Positions 25,051 to 37,215 of a DNA stretch of 64,000 nucleotides are shown here, in pieces. The notes under the pieces were generated by a model. It was not told where the DNA came from. It did no database searches and was given only the letters and a program-made list of their open reading frames with translations. The stretch covers positions 1,364,001 to 1,428,000 of the forward strand of contig NW_018344227.1 in assembly GCF_002099425.1 (NCBI RefSeq). The letters run 5' to 3'. The first letter of the stretch is position 1. Each line of letters starts with the position of its first letter. The translations under genes were made by a program, and so were the position numbers. This DNA comes from Phascolarctos cinereus (lineage: Eukaryota > Chordata > Mammalia > Diprotodontia > Phascolarctidae).

Positions 25051-25914
25051 CTCAATTTAAGACTTATTGGTTGATTTTCTGTTTTAAGGGAAGGTTGGGT
25101 CACCACAGTTTGAATTGACCTGGTGATCTCCCTGTCACTGACACCTTGTCTCAACATTCCCCTTCTGCCAGCTTGGATGGCTTTGCAAATTCATTTATGC
25201 ATGGGATTGCAGAAGATACTTTGTAATGGCACAATCTGCCACCATTGCCCCATTCAGCTATGGCTCTCTCAACCCTACTTCTTTGGGGTCATCTCAGAAG
25301 GAGCAGGAGGAGGTCTGAGAGGGCCAAGGCAGCCTGGAGCTGGGCAAATTGGCAAAGATCCTCTGCCAATCACTCTTTAGTGTTTGAATGAGGGCAAAAG
25401 GCCTTTCACAGCAGCCCAAGCTGCCTTAAACTGAAGTGCAACAAAGCAAACACGAAAAGCCAAACCTCAAACCCCACTCAGCTGCTGCTGCAGGCCATGT
25501 CCGTTCCTAAAATAACAACGGCATCTGTTAGTTTCAAACCACAACTTTACAATGGCACACAAAAAACCCCCCAACAACAACAACAGCCAAAGCCACAGGG
25601 TGGGGTAACCTTTTTTCTGAGTTGTGTGAGTTCCACTCAGTTAGTTCCCAGAATGCATAGCCCATTTGCCTGTCTCGACTGCCAGCCTCCTCTGATGTCT
25701 CATTGTGGCATGGAGGGGCCCCTGGGGGCTCTGTCCAGGTCTCACCAAGCTAGAAAGGCTTCAACAGAGGGCCTAGCCAGGGACTGAACTGTGTGTCTGC
25801 TAAATTCAAAGTTAACCATCACCAGGTTGACTACAAAATAATGAATTTTTTTGGCCACAGCAACTGGGATCCACACTGATAGAGAGGGTACCTATAAAAA
25901 TGTAAAGCTCTTTC

Positions 25915-26310
25915 CACTCTAGCCCTACCCTGCCTTTCCTTCCTTATTATTCACGATTCCCTTCCATGCATTCTATGGATCAGGCCAAATTGGCCTTCTG
26001 GCCATTCCTCCTGCCTCTGTCTCCTACCTCGATAACCTTGAACCAACTGCCACACACATCCATGGAATGCTCTCCCCCTCCACATCTCCACCTCTTGGAA
26101 TCCTCAGGAACCTCAAGGCTCTGCTTACAGGCCCCTCTACCAAATGATCTTGTATTGGTTTTGGATATACCTAAATTATGCAGGCTTTCTCCCCATTAGG
26201 ACATAAGCTTCTGGAAGGGAGGAGGCTACTTGGCTTTTGTCTTGTCTCCCAGGCACCTTGCACCAGTTCCTGGCACCTTGTACAAGTATTTAATCAACAC
26301 CTTGATTGAC
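25915..26310 (+). mobile_element. L2 3' end
   Basis: TTGGCCTTCTGGCCATTCCT through CATTAGGACATAAGCTTCTGG to the tail GACTGATTGATTG. Confidence 0.75.
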
Positions 26311-26314
26311 TGAT

Positions 26315-26645
26315 TGATTGTCATTCTATTCTCCTGGCTAATCTCCACAGCACAATGTCTGTACTCCATCATCCTCATCTTGAGCTCACACCATTCACCA
26401 GAACCTGGGATTCCTCTCCCAGGACAGTGGTAACCTTTCTTTCACCTCACTGTGCCTGAAACCAGACCACAGTCATTTCTCCACCATCTCTATGCTATGT
26501 TGGCCATGAGGACTCTCACATCTATCTCCCCCCCATTAGAATGTAAGCCCTTTGAGAGCTGGAACAACCTTGTTTCTATTTGTATTTGTATCCCAGCACT
26601 TAGCACCATAAGTGGCACATAGTTAAAAAATAAATGCCTTAGCTC
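26315..26645 (+). mobile_element. L2 3' end, second copy
   Basis: Ends in CCCCATTAGAATGTAAGCCC, CCCAGCACTTAGCACCATA and AAATAAATGCCTT. Confidence 0.7.
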
Positions 26646-26929
26646 TTTATCTATCTATCCCAGAGGTTACTCAAATACCCCCAAAATGAATCTAGAATGA
26701 TGCTTTGGAAATGCTTCATCCCGTTCACTCAAATTAACATTAAGATCCTTCCTTCTTTGTCTGCCTATACATAAATACTTCAGGAATCTGGGGTTTAATG
26801 GGTATGGGTACTCTCTCCACTGATGGAGTTTGCAATCCTTCTGTGATTCAACAAATGGACTTGGAGAGCTGGTAGGGCCAACACATTTCTCATGTTCCAG
26901 CCAACATGGTCATCATTGAGTGTTCAATT

Positions 26930-27110
26930 TAAAGCTGGAAGGGGGCTCAGACTAGGGTCAACTAGTATAACCCTGTCACTTTAGTGATGAGCACAATGAG
27001 GCTCAGGGAAATTATTCAAGTTGCCCAAAGTCACACAGAAGCAGAGCCAGGATTCAAATCCAAGTTTTTTGCCTCTCTGTTTAATATTCTTTCCATCACA
27101 TATCCTGCAT
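26930..27110 (-). mobile_element. MIR fragment
   Basis: Antisense words GAGGCTCAGGGAAATTATTC, AAAGTCACACAGAAGCAG and GGATTCAAATCCAAG. Confidence 0.6.
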
Positions 27111-27364
27111 TCCTGTCCAGGCTTCCTGGTGAGCCCTCTGACCTTAGTCATGTTAATCCTTGGATGACAGATATCACTAAGTCCATACTGAAAGGCTTTC
27201 CAGAGCTTATAGTCTTTTCACAGAATCACGAAACAGCCATCTAGTGTAGCCCACACCTGAGCAAGAATCCCTACTATAGGTCACCTGACAAATGGTCATC
27301 TAGTTTTGCCATGGAATTCCAGTGAAGGGGAACCCACCACCTCCTGAAGCAGCCTTTCTAAAAT

Positions 27365-27865
27365 GACTAGACTGATTCACAGTGCTACTAGTGTGCCTGT
27401 TTTCCCACAGCCCCACCAACAATTATTATTTTCCTCTTTTGTCATCTTTGCCAGGGTGACGAATATGCTGCAATCTCAATGTTACTTCAATTTGGTTTTC
27501 TCTAATTATTAGTAAATTAGAATTTTTTTTCATGTGGTTGTTGATAGCTCGGATTTCTTTCTCTGGAAACTTCCTGTTTACACATATGCTTCGACTAGGG
27601 CTTATAAATATGAATTAGTTCCTTATATATGTTGGGTAAGAGACCTTTATCAGAGAAACTTATTGCAAAGATGTTTTTTCCTAGATATCTGCTTCCCTTC
27701 CAATTTTTACTACATTTGATTTTACACAAAAGCTTTTTGATTTTATACAACCAAAATTGTCCATTTTATCTTGTATGACCATATTGCTTGCTTAGTCATG
27801 AACTCTTCCCTATCCGTAGATGCCAAAGGTAATTTTTTACTTGGCTTCTGTAAATTGTTCCTCTA
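27365..27865 (-). mobile_element. L1 ORF2 3' part
   Basis: The antisense late ORF2 pattern (CCCACCAACAATTATTATTT, TATTGGGTAAGAGACC-like, AACTTATTGCAAAGATG) matches 38.8-39.2 kb and 50.0-50.4 kb. An L3/CR1-like 3' end (GTGAAGGGGAACCCACCACC) lies just to its left at 27190-27360. Confidence 0.7.
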
Positions 27866-27874
27866 ATCCTAACA

Positions 27875-28130
27875 ACTAGGTAGTGCAGTAAATAGAACAC
27901 TAGGCCTGGAGTCATGAAGACCTGGGTTCAAATACAGTCTCACACAGTTACTAGCTGTGTGACCTCAAGCAAGTCATGTAACTGCTATCTGCCTCAGTTT
28001 CCTTAACTGTAAAATGGAGATGATAACAACACTTACCTTCCAAGGTTGTTGTGAGAATCTAATGAGATATATTTGCAAAGTGCTTAGCATAGCACCTGGC
28101 ACATAACAGGTACTATATAAACACTAATTA
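27875..28130 (+). mobile_element. MIR, near full length
   Basis: CTAGGTAGTGCAG head, CCTGGGTTCAAATACAG, TGTAAAATGGAGATGATAAC, and the 3' end AGCACCTGGCACATAACAGG. Confidence 0.8.
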
Positions 28131-28133
28131 TTG

Positions 28134-28280
28134 GGGCAGCTAGGTGGCACAGTGGATAGAGCACTGGCCCTAGATTCAGGAGGACCTGAGTTCAAATCCA
28201 GCCTCAGACACATAATACTTACTAGCTGTGTGACCCTGGGCAAGTCACTTAACCCCATTGCCTAGCAAAAAAATTTTTTT
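28134..28280 (+). mobile_element. WSINE1-type SINE
   Basis: Full head GGGGCAGCTAGGTGGCACAG to CACTTAACCCCATTGCC and an A-tail, directly after the MIR. Confidence 0.9.
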
Positions 28281-28499
28281 AAATGCTGTCATCATTATTT
28301 ATTTGTTTATTATGTGACCTTCTATATCTAGGCCATGTGTCCATTCATCCTGGTAAATTATGTAAAATAATGGTCTAAGCCTAATTTCCACCCAAATATC
28401 CAGTCAGTCCAAAAACATCAGTTAGTCATATTGGTTTTATATTGGTCATATTGGTTTTGTAGAATCATGAACACAGTAGATTGGCTAGATTTTTGCTTT

Positions 28500-28790
28500 T
28501 CTATCAGTTGTTTTGTAGGGTTTCAATCTCAGCTTTGTAACCTAAGGCAAGGCATCTCTTTTGGTGCCTCTTCTATAAAATATTTCCTCTTCTGTAAAAT
28601 AGGGACAATATATGTACTACCTACCTTAGATGCTTCACCCTCATAGGTTCCTATGGAGAAGTATGCATGGTGAATAGAGAACTGGCTTCAGAGTTAGGAA
28701 GACCTGCACTCAAGTACTGCTTCTGACATATACTGGCTGTGTAAACCTGAATAAGTTGTTCAACATCCCACTGTCTCTAGACAACTCTAA
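28500..28790 (+). mobile_element. MIR fragments
   Basis: Two decayed MIR cores: TTCTGTAAAATAGGGACAAT and, from 28650, GTTAGGAAGACCTGCACTC with CTGGCTGTGTAAACCTG. Confidence 0.55.
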
Positions 28791-28839
28791 GACTAAACAT
28801 TGTGGCACAAGTGCTCATTGGCATTGGTAGAGGGAGGGA

Positions 28840-29105
28840 GGTGGGCAAGGGAAGAAGCATTTATTAAGTACCTACTACATGCCAGGCACTATGCTAAGTA
28901 CTTTAACAAATTTTATCTCATTTGGTCCTTACACTTATCCTGGAATATAGGTGCTATGACATCCCTACTTTACAGGCGAGGAGGCTGAGGCAGACATAGG
29001 TGAAGTGACTTACCCAGGATCACACTGCTAGCAAGTGTCTGAAGCTGTATTTGAACTCAGATTTTCCTGTCTAGTCCAAGCACTTTCTTTACTGCATCAC
29101 CTAGA
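28840..29105 (-). mobile_element. MIR, near full length
   Basis: Antisense: CTACTACATGCCAGGCACTA, TTTACAGGCGAGGAGGCTGA, GACTTACCCAGGATCACA, TTTGAACTCAGATTTTCC. Confidence 0.8.
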
Positions 29106-29194
29106 TGCTTCTAGGAGAAATTTTCTTACAGGGAGTTCCCTATATCACTGTCATCACAAATTTAGTCTACTCCAAAAAATAACAATGATGATGA

Positions 29195-29775
29195 TAACCT
29201 ATTGTTTGCCCTTCATTTTCAAAGAGGACCAACGACATCATGGGGTGATGTCTTGACTCACACATGAATTGGATTTAAGTAAGGCAGAGTTGCACAAAGT
29301 CACCAGCCTCACTCCCTCTTCCAGAGACAAAAGTCTCTGGATATGTCAGAGACTGGCAATGGTCTGGGATGCATTTAGGGGTAGGATGACTTTGGTGTCT
29401 TCTTTGGTGTCTGACCAAGCTCTAAACGCTCCACAGTGCAAGCTTCAGCCGCTTCTAATGACCGTTGGAACAAATTGTTCTCATCCATCCATTCCACTGG
29501 GAGAAGTTGCCATATGCTTGGGGTAGACATCCCCCTACCTCACCAATAAATTCGAAGCCTGTCAGTTACCTTCAACCTGGTTTAGCCTGTCTGCTGAGAC
29601 AGTTTTACTGGGGTGTGGCTGCTGCACATGCTACAGCTTCTTGGAGCCACAGGTGAGAAGTGGGTGAAGGCAGAACCAAAAGGATATAAGCAACCCTGAA
29701 AAGGGCTTGGCACACCCTCACACCAGAGGTGCTAGTCCTCCTGAACACCCCATATACCTCTGATGATAACATACT
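29195..29775 (-). mobile_element. RTE LINE 3' end
   Basis: Begins in antisense with TTCATTTTCAAAGAGGACCA, then CCAGCCTCACTCCCTCTTC and the unit around GTTGGAACAAATTGTTCTC shared with 12.0-12.3 kb. It extends further 5' than that copy. Confidence 0.8.
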
Positions 29776-30179
29776 TCAGTGTTGTTGGGAGGACCAACTG
29801 TGATAGAGTGCTTTGTCAAAAAAATAAATAAATAAATCACTATTCAAATGTTGTCTATTATTGGAATAAAATGAATAAGCAAACAAATAAGTAAAAAAAT
29901 TTTAAGTCCAAGGCTTTTTCACTAAAGAAATTAATACCGGCAGAAAAATCTTCCCTAAGTTCTCTCCTACACCACTTGAAACTTCCTGGCATCTTTAGCC
30001 ACCATCTCTCTCTGCCCTCCAGCCACAAAGAAATAGCTACCTAACTTGATGCCATTCCCTCCTGCTTCTGCCATCCCCTTTTCTCTTTCATCTTCCAATC
30101 CTAGCTCTAGGTACCAACATCTTCCCATTTGCCTCCCAAGATGCTTGGGTCCTCCCAAACATAAAAATGCCTTTGCTTG

Positions 30180-30985
30180 ATCATTTTTCTTCATCTAGTT
30201 ACTATCTTAATTTTCACTTTCTCAATGAAAAGATGATTTTAAAAGTTGTGTATACTCTAGTCTACCACTTCCTCATCACCCACCATCTTCTCAGCCCCTT
30301 GAAATACAGTATTCATCCTTCAAAGGTCACTAAAGACTTTCTAATGACCAAACAATTTCCTTTTTCAGTCTTCTCCTCAGACTTCCCTTCAGCATATGAC
30401 ACCATGGACCATTCCCTCCTTCCAGATATCATCATTTCCCTTGCTTTGTGAGACATCACATTCTCCTGGTTCTCCTACCTCTCTAGACATTCCTTTCCAA
30501 CCTCCTTTTTTTTGTTCCTCAGCCTTTTCGTAACTCCATAAGGTGGCTGTTCTGCAAAGTTCTTTTATTTCCTGATCTCCGTTTCCACTCTGTTCCTTGT
30601 CAATCTCATTCATTCACATGGATTCGACAATCACTTCTATAGACACTACTCCCAATTCTAGATCTTTAACCCTGATGTCCCTCCTAGTACCCAGATCCAC
30701 ATCTCCAAGTGCCACCCCTTAGGTCACAAACAACCAGATGTACCATCAGCACCTCAAATTTATCATGACCATAAGACTAAGCTTACCTTCTTTTCCCCAA
30801 AGCCTGCTTTCTGATTTCACCATTTTTGCAGGGATACTACTATTCACCCAATCTCATATATATGAAATCTTGGCATCATCTTTGGCTTTTTCCTCATCTG
30901 TTATATATAATCAGTTACTAATTCAAGTCAATGCTACCTTAGAAAAACTTCTCGTATCCATTCCTTTTTTCCATGGCAAGAAGTT
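30180..30985 (+). mobile_element. L2 ORF fragment (RT region)
   Basis: Encodes SSDFPSAYDTMDHSLLPD and SWFSYLS-like words of the L2 reverse transcriptase, then a late coding portion. Frames are broken. Confidence 0.75.
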
Positions 30986-32700
30986 TAAGGCAAGAAATAG
31001 AAGACTTTAGGAGCACAGGCAGAATTTTTATCTTCAGTCTCTCCCTGTCTACTGGTCATTCCCTACCGCCTACAAACATGCCCATGTTGTCCCCATCAAA
31101 AAAAAAAACCTCATTTGATCCATCCATCCCCAGTAACCATCATCCCATATCTCTTCTGTCTTTGGGGGCTAAATTCCTTCAGAAGGCCATCTACAATAGG
31201 GGCCTCCACTTCCTTTCCTCTCACTCTCTTCATAATTCTCTACTGGCTTCCAGCCTCATCATTCAACCAAAACTGCTATCACCAAAGTACTAATAATCTC
31301 ATAATTTCCAAATTCAGTGGCATTTCCTCAATCTTCATCCTTCTTGACCTCCCTTCAGCCTTTGACATTATCCATCACCCTCTTCTTGATACCCACTTCT
31401 TTCTAGGTTTTCAGAACACTATTTTCTCCTGGTTCTCCTGCTACCTATCTGACTGTTTCTTTTCAGTCTCCTTTGCTGCATCTTCATCCAGGTCATGCCT
31501 ACTTTTAGCAGTGGCTCCTAGGGCTCTGCCTTGGGCCCTCTTCTCTTCTCCCTCTCTATTATTTCACTTGGTGATATTGGTTCCCATATATTCAATTATG
31601 TCTATGCTGATAATTTTCAGATCTATTTATCCAGCTCTGACCTCTCTGCTCACCTCTAGTCTCACATCTCTAACTGCCCTTTGGACAGCCCTCCTGTACA
31701 CATCTTAAACTCAACATGTAAAAACAATCAAACTGATAATCTTTAACCCCAAAGACTTTCCTTTTCCAAATATCTCTATTATAGTCAATGGTACCACCAC
31801 CATCCTCCCAGTCCTCCAGCCTTGCAATATAGATGTCATCCTCAACTATTCACTCTCTCTCTTGCCTCTCATAAATAATTTGTTGCCAAGGACTATTGGT
31901 TTTACCTTTGTAACATCTCTGCTCTATCACTGCCACTACCCTGGTGCAGGCCTTCCTCATCTCATCAAAATGCAAGTCTGATCATGTTATGTACTGCACT
32001 CCCCTGCCACTCAATCAACTTTTGTGATTCCCTATCCCCTCTAGGATCAAATATAAAATCCTCTGTTCAACATTCGAAGATTTTCACCTACCCCCATCTT
32101 ACTTTCCAATCTTCTTACACCTTACAGACCCCTCCCAACTACTCTTTGATTCAGTGCCACCAGACTCCTGGCTGTACATAGAACAAGACACTGAATTTAT
32201 TTATGTATTTATTTTTAGGCAAGGCAATTGGGGTTAAGTGACTTGCCCAGAGTCTCACAGCTAGTGAGTGTTATGTGTCTGAGACTAGATTTTAACTCAG
32301 GTCCTCCTGACTCCAAAGCCAGGGCTCTATCCACTGTACCACCTCACTGCCCCTCAATTTTTTGATTCTAAGCATTTTTTCCTGGCTGTTCCCCATGTCT
32401 GGAACACTCCCCCCCCCCTTATCTCTACTTCCTGACTTTCTTGGCTTCCTTCAGGTCTCAGCTAAAATCCCACCTTCCCTAATCCCTTTGAATGCTAGTG
32501 CTCCCTCAGTTCATTATCTCCAGTTTACCCTGTATATAGCTTGTTTTCACATAGGTGTTTGCATATTGTCTCTTCCATTAGACTGTGAGCTCCTGGAGGT
32601 CTAGGAACTGTCTTTCGCCTTTGTATGCGCAGTGCACAGCATAGTGTCTGGCACACAGTAGACTATAAATGCTTACTGACTAACTGATTGACTAATTAAA
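30985..32700 (+). mobile_element. L2, RT region to 3' end
   Basis: Includes FLQKAIYNRGLHFLSSHSL, LDLPSAFDIIHHPLLDTHF, FSWFSCYLSDCFFSVSFAA, SLLFHLVILV and, at the 3' end, CTGTGAGCTCCTGGAGGTC followed by GACTAACTGATTGAC. A SINE interrupts it at 32205-32356. Confidence 0.82.
32205..32356 (-). mobile_element. WSINE1-type SINE in L2
   Basis: Antisense copy from a T-rich tail through AATTGGGGTTAAGTGACTTG to GTACCACCTCACTGCCC. Confidence 0.85.
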
Positions 32701-32844
32701 GGTAATCCAGTTTGAGATGCCCAACAGCAGGTGGTGATGGAGGTTAGGAGAAAGATTAGGGTTGGATGTTTGTTTTGCTTGACTATTTTTGTTAGTTAAA
32801 AGAGAAAATGAGTTAGTAAGTAGTGATAAGATGCCTGAAGAAGG

Positions 32845-33030
32845 AAGGATGAAAAGGGAAGAAAGGAGGGAGAAAATTATAGAGGGAGAGGCAGAAAAGA
32901 GGAAAGGAGAGAGAAGAAAGGAGAGAAGAAAGGCAGTAGAGAAAGGGAAGGGAAGGGGAAGGGGAGGGAAAGGAAAAGGAAGGGGAAAGGAAAGGGAAGG
33001 GGAAGGGAAAAAGAAGGGAAGGGAAGGGAT
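32845..33030. repeat. GGAAGG/GAAAGG polypurine repeat
   Basis: About 185 bp almost free of pyrimidines on the plus strand. It produces a spurious Lys/Glu/Gly-rich frame. Confidence 0.9.
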
Positions 33031-33111
33031 AAAACCTATCTGAAATGGACTTAAATCCTACAGGAAAAATCAGCCCAAGTGGGATGAGAAGCTCTCAAGA
33101 ATGAAATTCTG

Positions 33112-33266
33112 GGGGCAGCTAGGTAGCTCAGTGGATAGAGCATTGGCCCTGAAGTCAGGAGGACCTGAGTTCAAATCCAGCCTCAGACCAACCGCTTGGC
33201 ACTTACTAGCTGTGTGACCCTGGGCAAGTCACTTAACCCCAATTGCCTAAAAATTAAAAAAAAAAA
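33112..33266 (+). mobile_element. WSINE1-type SINE
   Basis: Full SINE flanked by AAGAATGAAATTCTG at about 33097-33111 and again at 33267-33280. Confidence 0.92.
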
Positions 33267-33280
33267 AGAATGAAATTCTG

Positions 33281-33830
33281 AAGACATAAAAAGAACCTAA
33301 GGACTTAAAAAAAAAAACAGAATCTGTGCCTCAAGATGGGAAACATCAGGACAAGGGTCTGGTCCCTGAACTACTGGAGGGTATGGGAATAGGTGACATC
33401 TGGCCTAGAGTTACAGTTACAAATCACAGATCCAGGGTGGACTGAGGAGGGGACTTGTGCCTAGAGGTGTCAGAGAAGAATGGTTGCCGGCTAGGGCTCT
33501 AGCTGTGTACTGATTTTAGAATACATTTAGAAGTAAGCTCTGACCCCTGCAGCAGAGCAGGGACTCAGTTCTAGAGTCTAGCTCAGGCTGAAGGTAGCAG
33601 TGAAATAATCATGGCAAGAATCCCAGACAAAAGGGGAGCCTGCAGTTCCACACTCAGAAACTGCAGAGTCTCTCAATGGACTACTAGTGGCTGAATCAGG
33701 CAGCAGACTACTGAAATTTATAACTGGGGAAAAGCTGACAGAATTCTTGTTCAGATTCAAACTTGGGTCAGAATAGGGGAAAGCAAGAGCTAGAGAGGTT
33801 CACAGGAGGTAAAATGAGCAATTTTGTTTG
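33281..33830 (+). mobile_element. L1 5' UTR-like segment
   Basis: Shares ordered words with 15950-16150: GCAGAGCAGGGACTCAGTTC, AGTCTAGCTCAGGCTG and AATCCCAGACAAAAGGGGAG. Confidence 0.6.
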
Positions 33831-33834
33831 CTTT

Positions 33835-34080
33835 TGTATTGTTCAGTTATGTCTGATTCTTTGTGACCCCATTTAGGGTTTTCTAGGCAAAGATACTGGA
33901 GTGGTTTGTCATTTCCTTCTCCACATCATTTTACAGATTAGGAACTGAGGCAAACAGGTGAAGTGACTTGCTCAGGGTCACCCAGCTAGCAAGTGTCTGA
34001 GGCCAGATTTGAACTCAAGAAGATGAGTCTTACTAACTCCATGGCCTGACACTTTATCCACTGAGCCACCTAGCTCCCTG
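33835..34080 (-). mobile_element. MIR-core SINE with GTTCAGTTATGTC module
   Basis: GTTCAGTTATGTCTGATTCT, GGCAAAGATACTGGAGTGG, AAGTGACTTGCTCAGGGTCA and GAGCCACCTAGCTCC, as at 24786-25050. Confidence 0.75.
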
Positions 34081-34084
34081 GGCA

Positions 34085-35350
34085 ATTTTGATTACTTAAA
34101 TTGAAAAAGTTTTTTGCACAGGGGCAGCTAGGTGGCACAGTGGATAGAGCACTGGCCCTGAATTCAGGAGTACCTGAGTTCAAATCCAGCCTCAGACACA
34201 TGATACTTACTAGCTGTGTGACTTTGGGCAAGTCACTTAACCCCATTGCCTGGCCAAAAAAAAGAAAAGTTTTTGCACAAACAAGACCAATGTAGCTAAA
34301 ATTAGAAGAGAAATGAGAAATTGATGGGAAAAAAATCTTTGCAGCAAGGTCTCCGATAAAGGTTACATTTCTAAGGTATATAGGGAACTGAGGCAAATTT
34401 GTAGAAATAAGAACCATTCTCTGATAAATGGTCAAAGAATATGAATAGTCACTTTTCAGAGGAAGAAATTAAGGCTATCAATAACCATATGAAAAAATGT
34501 TCTAAATTACTAATAATTAGAGAAATATGAGTAAAAAACAACTCTGGAATACTGCCTCATACCCATCAGATTGGCTAAGATGACAAAAAAGGAAAATGGC
34601 AAATGCTGGAGGAGTTGTGGGGAAAAACAGGTACACTAATGTACTTTTGGAGGAGCTGCAAATTGCCTAACCATTCCGGAAAGCAATATGGATCTATGAC
34701 CAAGAAGCTACTGAACTGCACATCCTTTGATCCAGCACTACTGAGAGTAGGTTTATGCCCAAAGAGATCAAAGAAAGAGGAATAGTACAAAGAATATTTA
34801 CAGTAGCTCTTTTTTGTGGTAGCGAAGAATTGGAAACTGAGGAAGTGCCCATCAGTTTGGGAATGGCTAAAAAAGTTATGGTAATATGAATGTGGCAGAA
34901 TATAAGAAATTATGAAAAGAATAATTTCAGAAAAACCTGGGAAGACTTACATGAGCTGATGCAAAGTGAAATGAGCAGAACCAGAAGAATAATTCATATA
35001 ATAACAACAATGATGTAAAGTCAAACAACTTTGAAACACTTAGCAACTATAAACTGTGATCAACACAATGACCAACTCCATTTCCAGAAGACTCATGATG
35101 AAACATGCTACCTACCTTGAGATAGAGAGCTCATGGACTCCATGCAGATTGGAATTTACTTTTTTTTTTTTTAATTTTGTTTGGTTTAGACATGGCTAAT
35201 GTAGATATTTGTTTTGATTGACTATACGCATTGGTAATGGGCTTTGTTTTGGTTTGGTTTTGCTTTCTCAGTGGGGGTAGGAAGGGAAGGTAAGAAGGAG
35301 AGAATTTGGGCTTGAAAATAAAATTGAATTTTAAAAAGACAAAGAAAAAT
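34085..35350 (+). mobile_element. L1 ORF2 3' part and 3' UTR
   Basis: After the SINE at 34121 the L1 continues with NQDQCS-like and KMLEELWGKTGTLMYFWRSC (the L1 C-terminal CWRGCG...GTL.H.WW region), FDPALLRVGLCPKRSK, then the 3' UTR and AAATAAAATTGAATTTTAAAA. Confidence 0.82.
34121..34264 (+). mobile_element. WSINE1-type SINE in L1 ORF2
   Basis: Full SINE flanked by AGTTTTTTGCACA and AGTTTTTGCACA, splitting an L1 LKKFFAQT-like segment. Confidence 0.92.
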
Positions 35351-35579
35351 GATTTTGATGAAGAGGAAAGAGAGAGTTGTCTAAAGATATGGATATACAG
35401 AGAACTCACTGACCAATTTAGATTTTTTAAAGACATGAACATGATGGAAGCAAGAATAGGTAATGGTGGATGAATAAAAAGCAAAGGCATTTCTGTAAAA
35501 ATAATATCAGAAATGTTAAAACTCAGAATAAGCAGAGACTGATAAAGAAAGCTATAACACAAAAAAGGGTGAGTTTTTT

Positions 35580-36055
35580 TGTTTATTTAAAGACGTATTG
35601 AGGAAAAGAATTGCTTTATAGCATACATATATATTAGCTACTGTACATAACAAATCACCAACTTTAAAGAGTTGGCACAAAGGGTGCCATCAGAAAAATG
35701 GATGATTGAAAAATATGGATTGGTCACATGACAAGAGTGAGGTTCACAGCCCAAGTGCTCTTCTGATATCCTTATGACATTAGAAGGAAGGAAGGAAGGA
35801 AAACCTCTAGAATTTCAAATGACCCTCCCATGGCATTCTTACAGGAGGACATAGTCAAGAGTTGCATAGGATTGGCGGGTAGAGATGGGTTGTGATCAGT
35901 ATCATTGTGTGATAGGAACTTGAGAACTGACTGGCATTCTTGGATTTGTAGTTTGGCAATACAAACATTCCCTTTTGTTTCTGAGAGTGATTTGAACTAT
36001 TACAATGTTTGAGCCAGAAGGCAAACTTGAGTCATAGCTGCGAGTTTTTTAAAAA
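35580..36055 (+). mobile_element. possible RTE-type LINE C-terminal fragment
   Basis: The plus strand reads WIGHMTRVR at about 35716, matching the WIGHV.RM motif near the C-terminus of RTE-like ORFs. Downstream words are compatible but broken. Confidence 0.4.
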
Positions 36056-36068
36056 AGATATACATGGA

Positions 36069-36220
36069 GGGGCAGCTAGGTGGCACAATGGACACAGCAC
36101 CGGTCCTGAAGTCAGGAGGACCTGAGTTCAAATCCAGCCTCAGACCAAACACTTGACACTTACTAGCTGTGTAACCCTGGGCAAGTCACTTAACCCCAAT
36201 TGCCTAAAAAAAAAAAAAGA
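36069..36220 (+). mobile_element. WSINE1-type SINE
   Basis: Full SINE with the ACCAAACACTTGACACTTAC variant. Flanks GATATACATGGA and GATACATATGGG are an approximate duplication. Confidence 0.9.
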
Positions 36221-36394
36221 TACATATGGGAGACTAGCTAAGATGGCAGATTAGAAGGAAGGAAAACAACCAAGTTCTCCTCGCCGAGCATTTGGTGGTG
36301 CATGTCTTCTGCCTAATCTCCATCCCCCTGAGGAAAGTGAAGTGAGGCAGGGTTTTCCATGAAGGAGCATCCAGGGGGAAGAGAAGAGGAGAAA

Positions 36395-37215
36395 TAAGGA
36401 CCTTTCATCTCACAATGTGCCTTCCATCTTGTGTTACACGTATCTCACTAGGAAGAGGAGTGGCATCTTCTACTCACTTCATGATTAACAAATTCCCACT
36501 TGATCATGCCCTACACATCCCAGTGATTCTGAAACCCTAAGGTTCATCATCTAAACCCCATTCCCCATCCCCCACTACTCAATTCCTTATTTCTGTCCCC
36601 CTCAAAACACCCACCCCAGAGTTCCAACCAAATGCTATTCACCCCTTCTACTTGACCTCTAGAATACCTATTCCATAGACAACCAACTTCTCTTCATCCT
36701 AAATCTTTTCCTCTCACTGTCCTTCCATTTTCTGGCTTTCACTGAGACCTGGCTCCTCTAAGATGACACAGCCTCCTTGGTCACCCTTTCTAGTAATGGG
36801 TTCACTTTCACTCATTTTGTTCCACTCACTGGTCAAGTCTGGGAAATTGGAATAGTTCTTGATCCTTACTACCGCTTCCAGGTCCTCCCCCTACCACCAT
36901 CACTCAGTAACCCCTCCTCCTTTGAGTTTCATACAATCCACATATTCCACCTAATCAAAATCCTGGCAGCTGTTATCCACCCACCTCCAAAACACTCACT
37001 TCCTTTCCAAATGAGTTCACTACCTTGTTCACAGTCTTTCTTTCCTCCCCTAAATCCTGCCCTCATACTAGGGGACTTTAACATACATGTTGATACTATC
37101 TTAAACCCCCTAACATCCCAGTTCCTCAACCTACTGTTTTCTCATCTCCAACCTTGCTTTTGTCCACACCTTGACTTCAGTTGCTGCCACAGTTCAGGTT
37201 CATACAAGAGTTATC
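36395..37215 (+). mobile_element. L2 endonuclease region
   Basis: Words include FEFHTIHIFHLIKILAAVIHP, LILGDFNIHVD (the apurinic-like endonuclease GDFN motif) and LFSHLQPCFCPH, typical of the L2/CR1 EN domain. Confidence 0.8.
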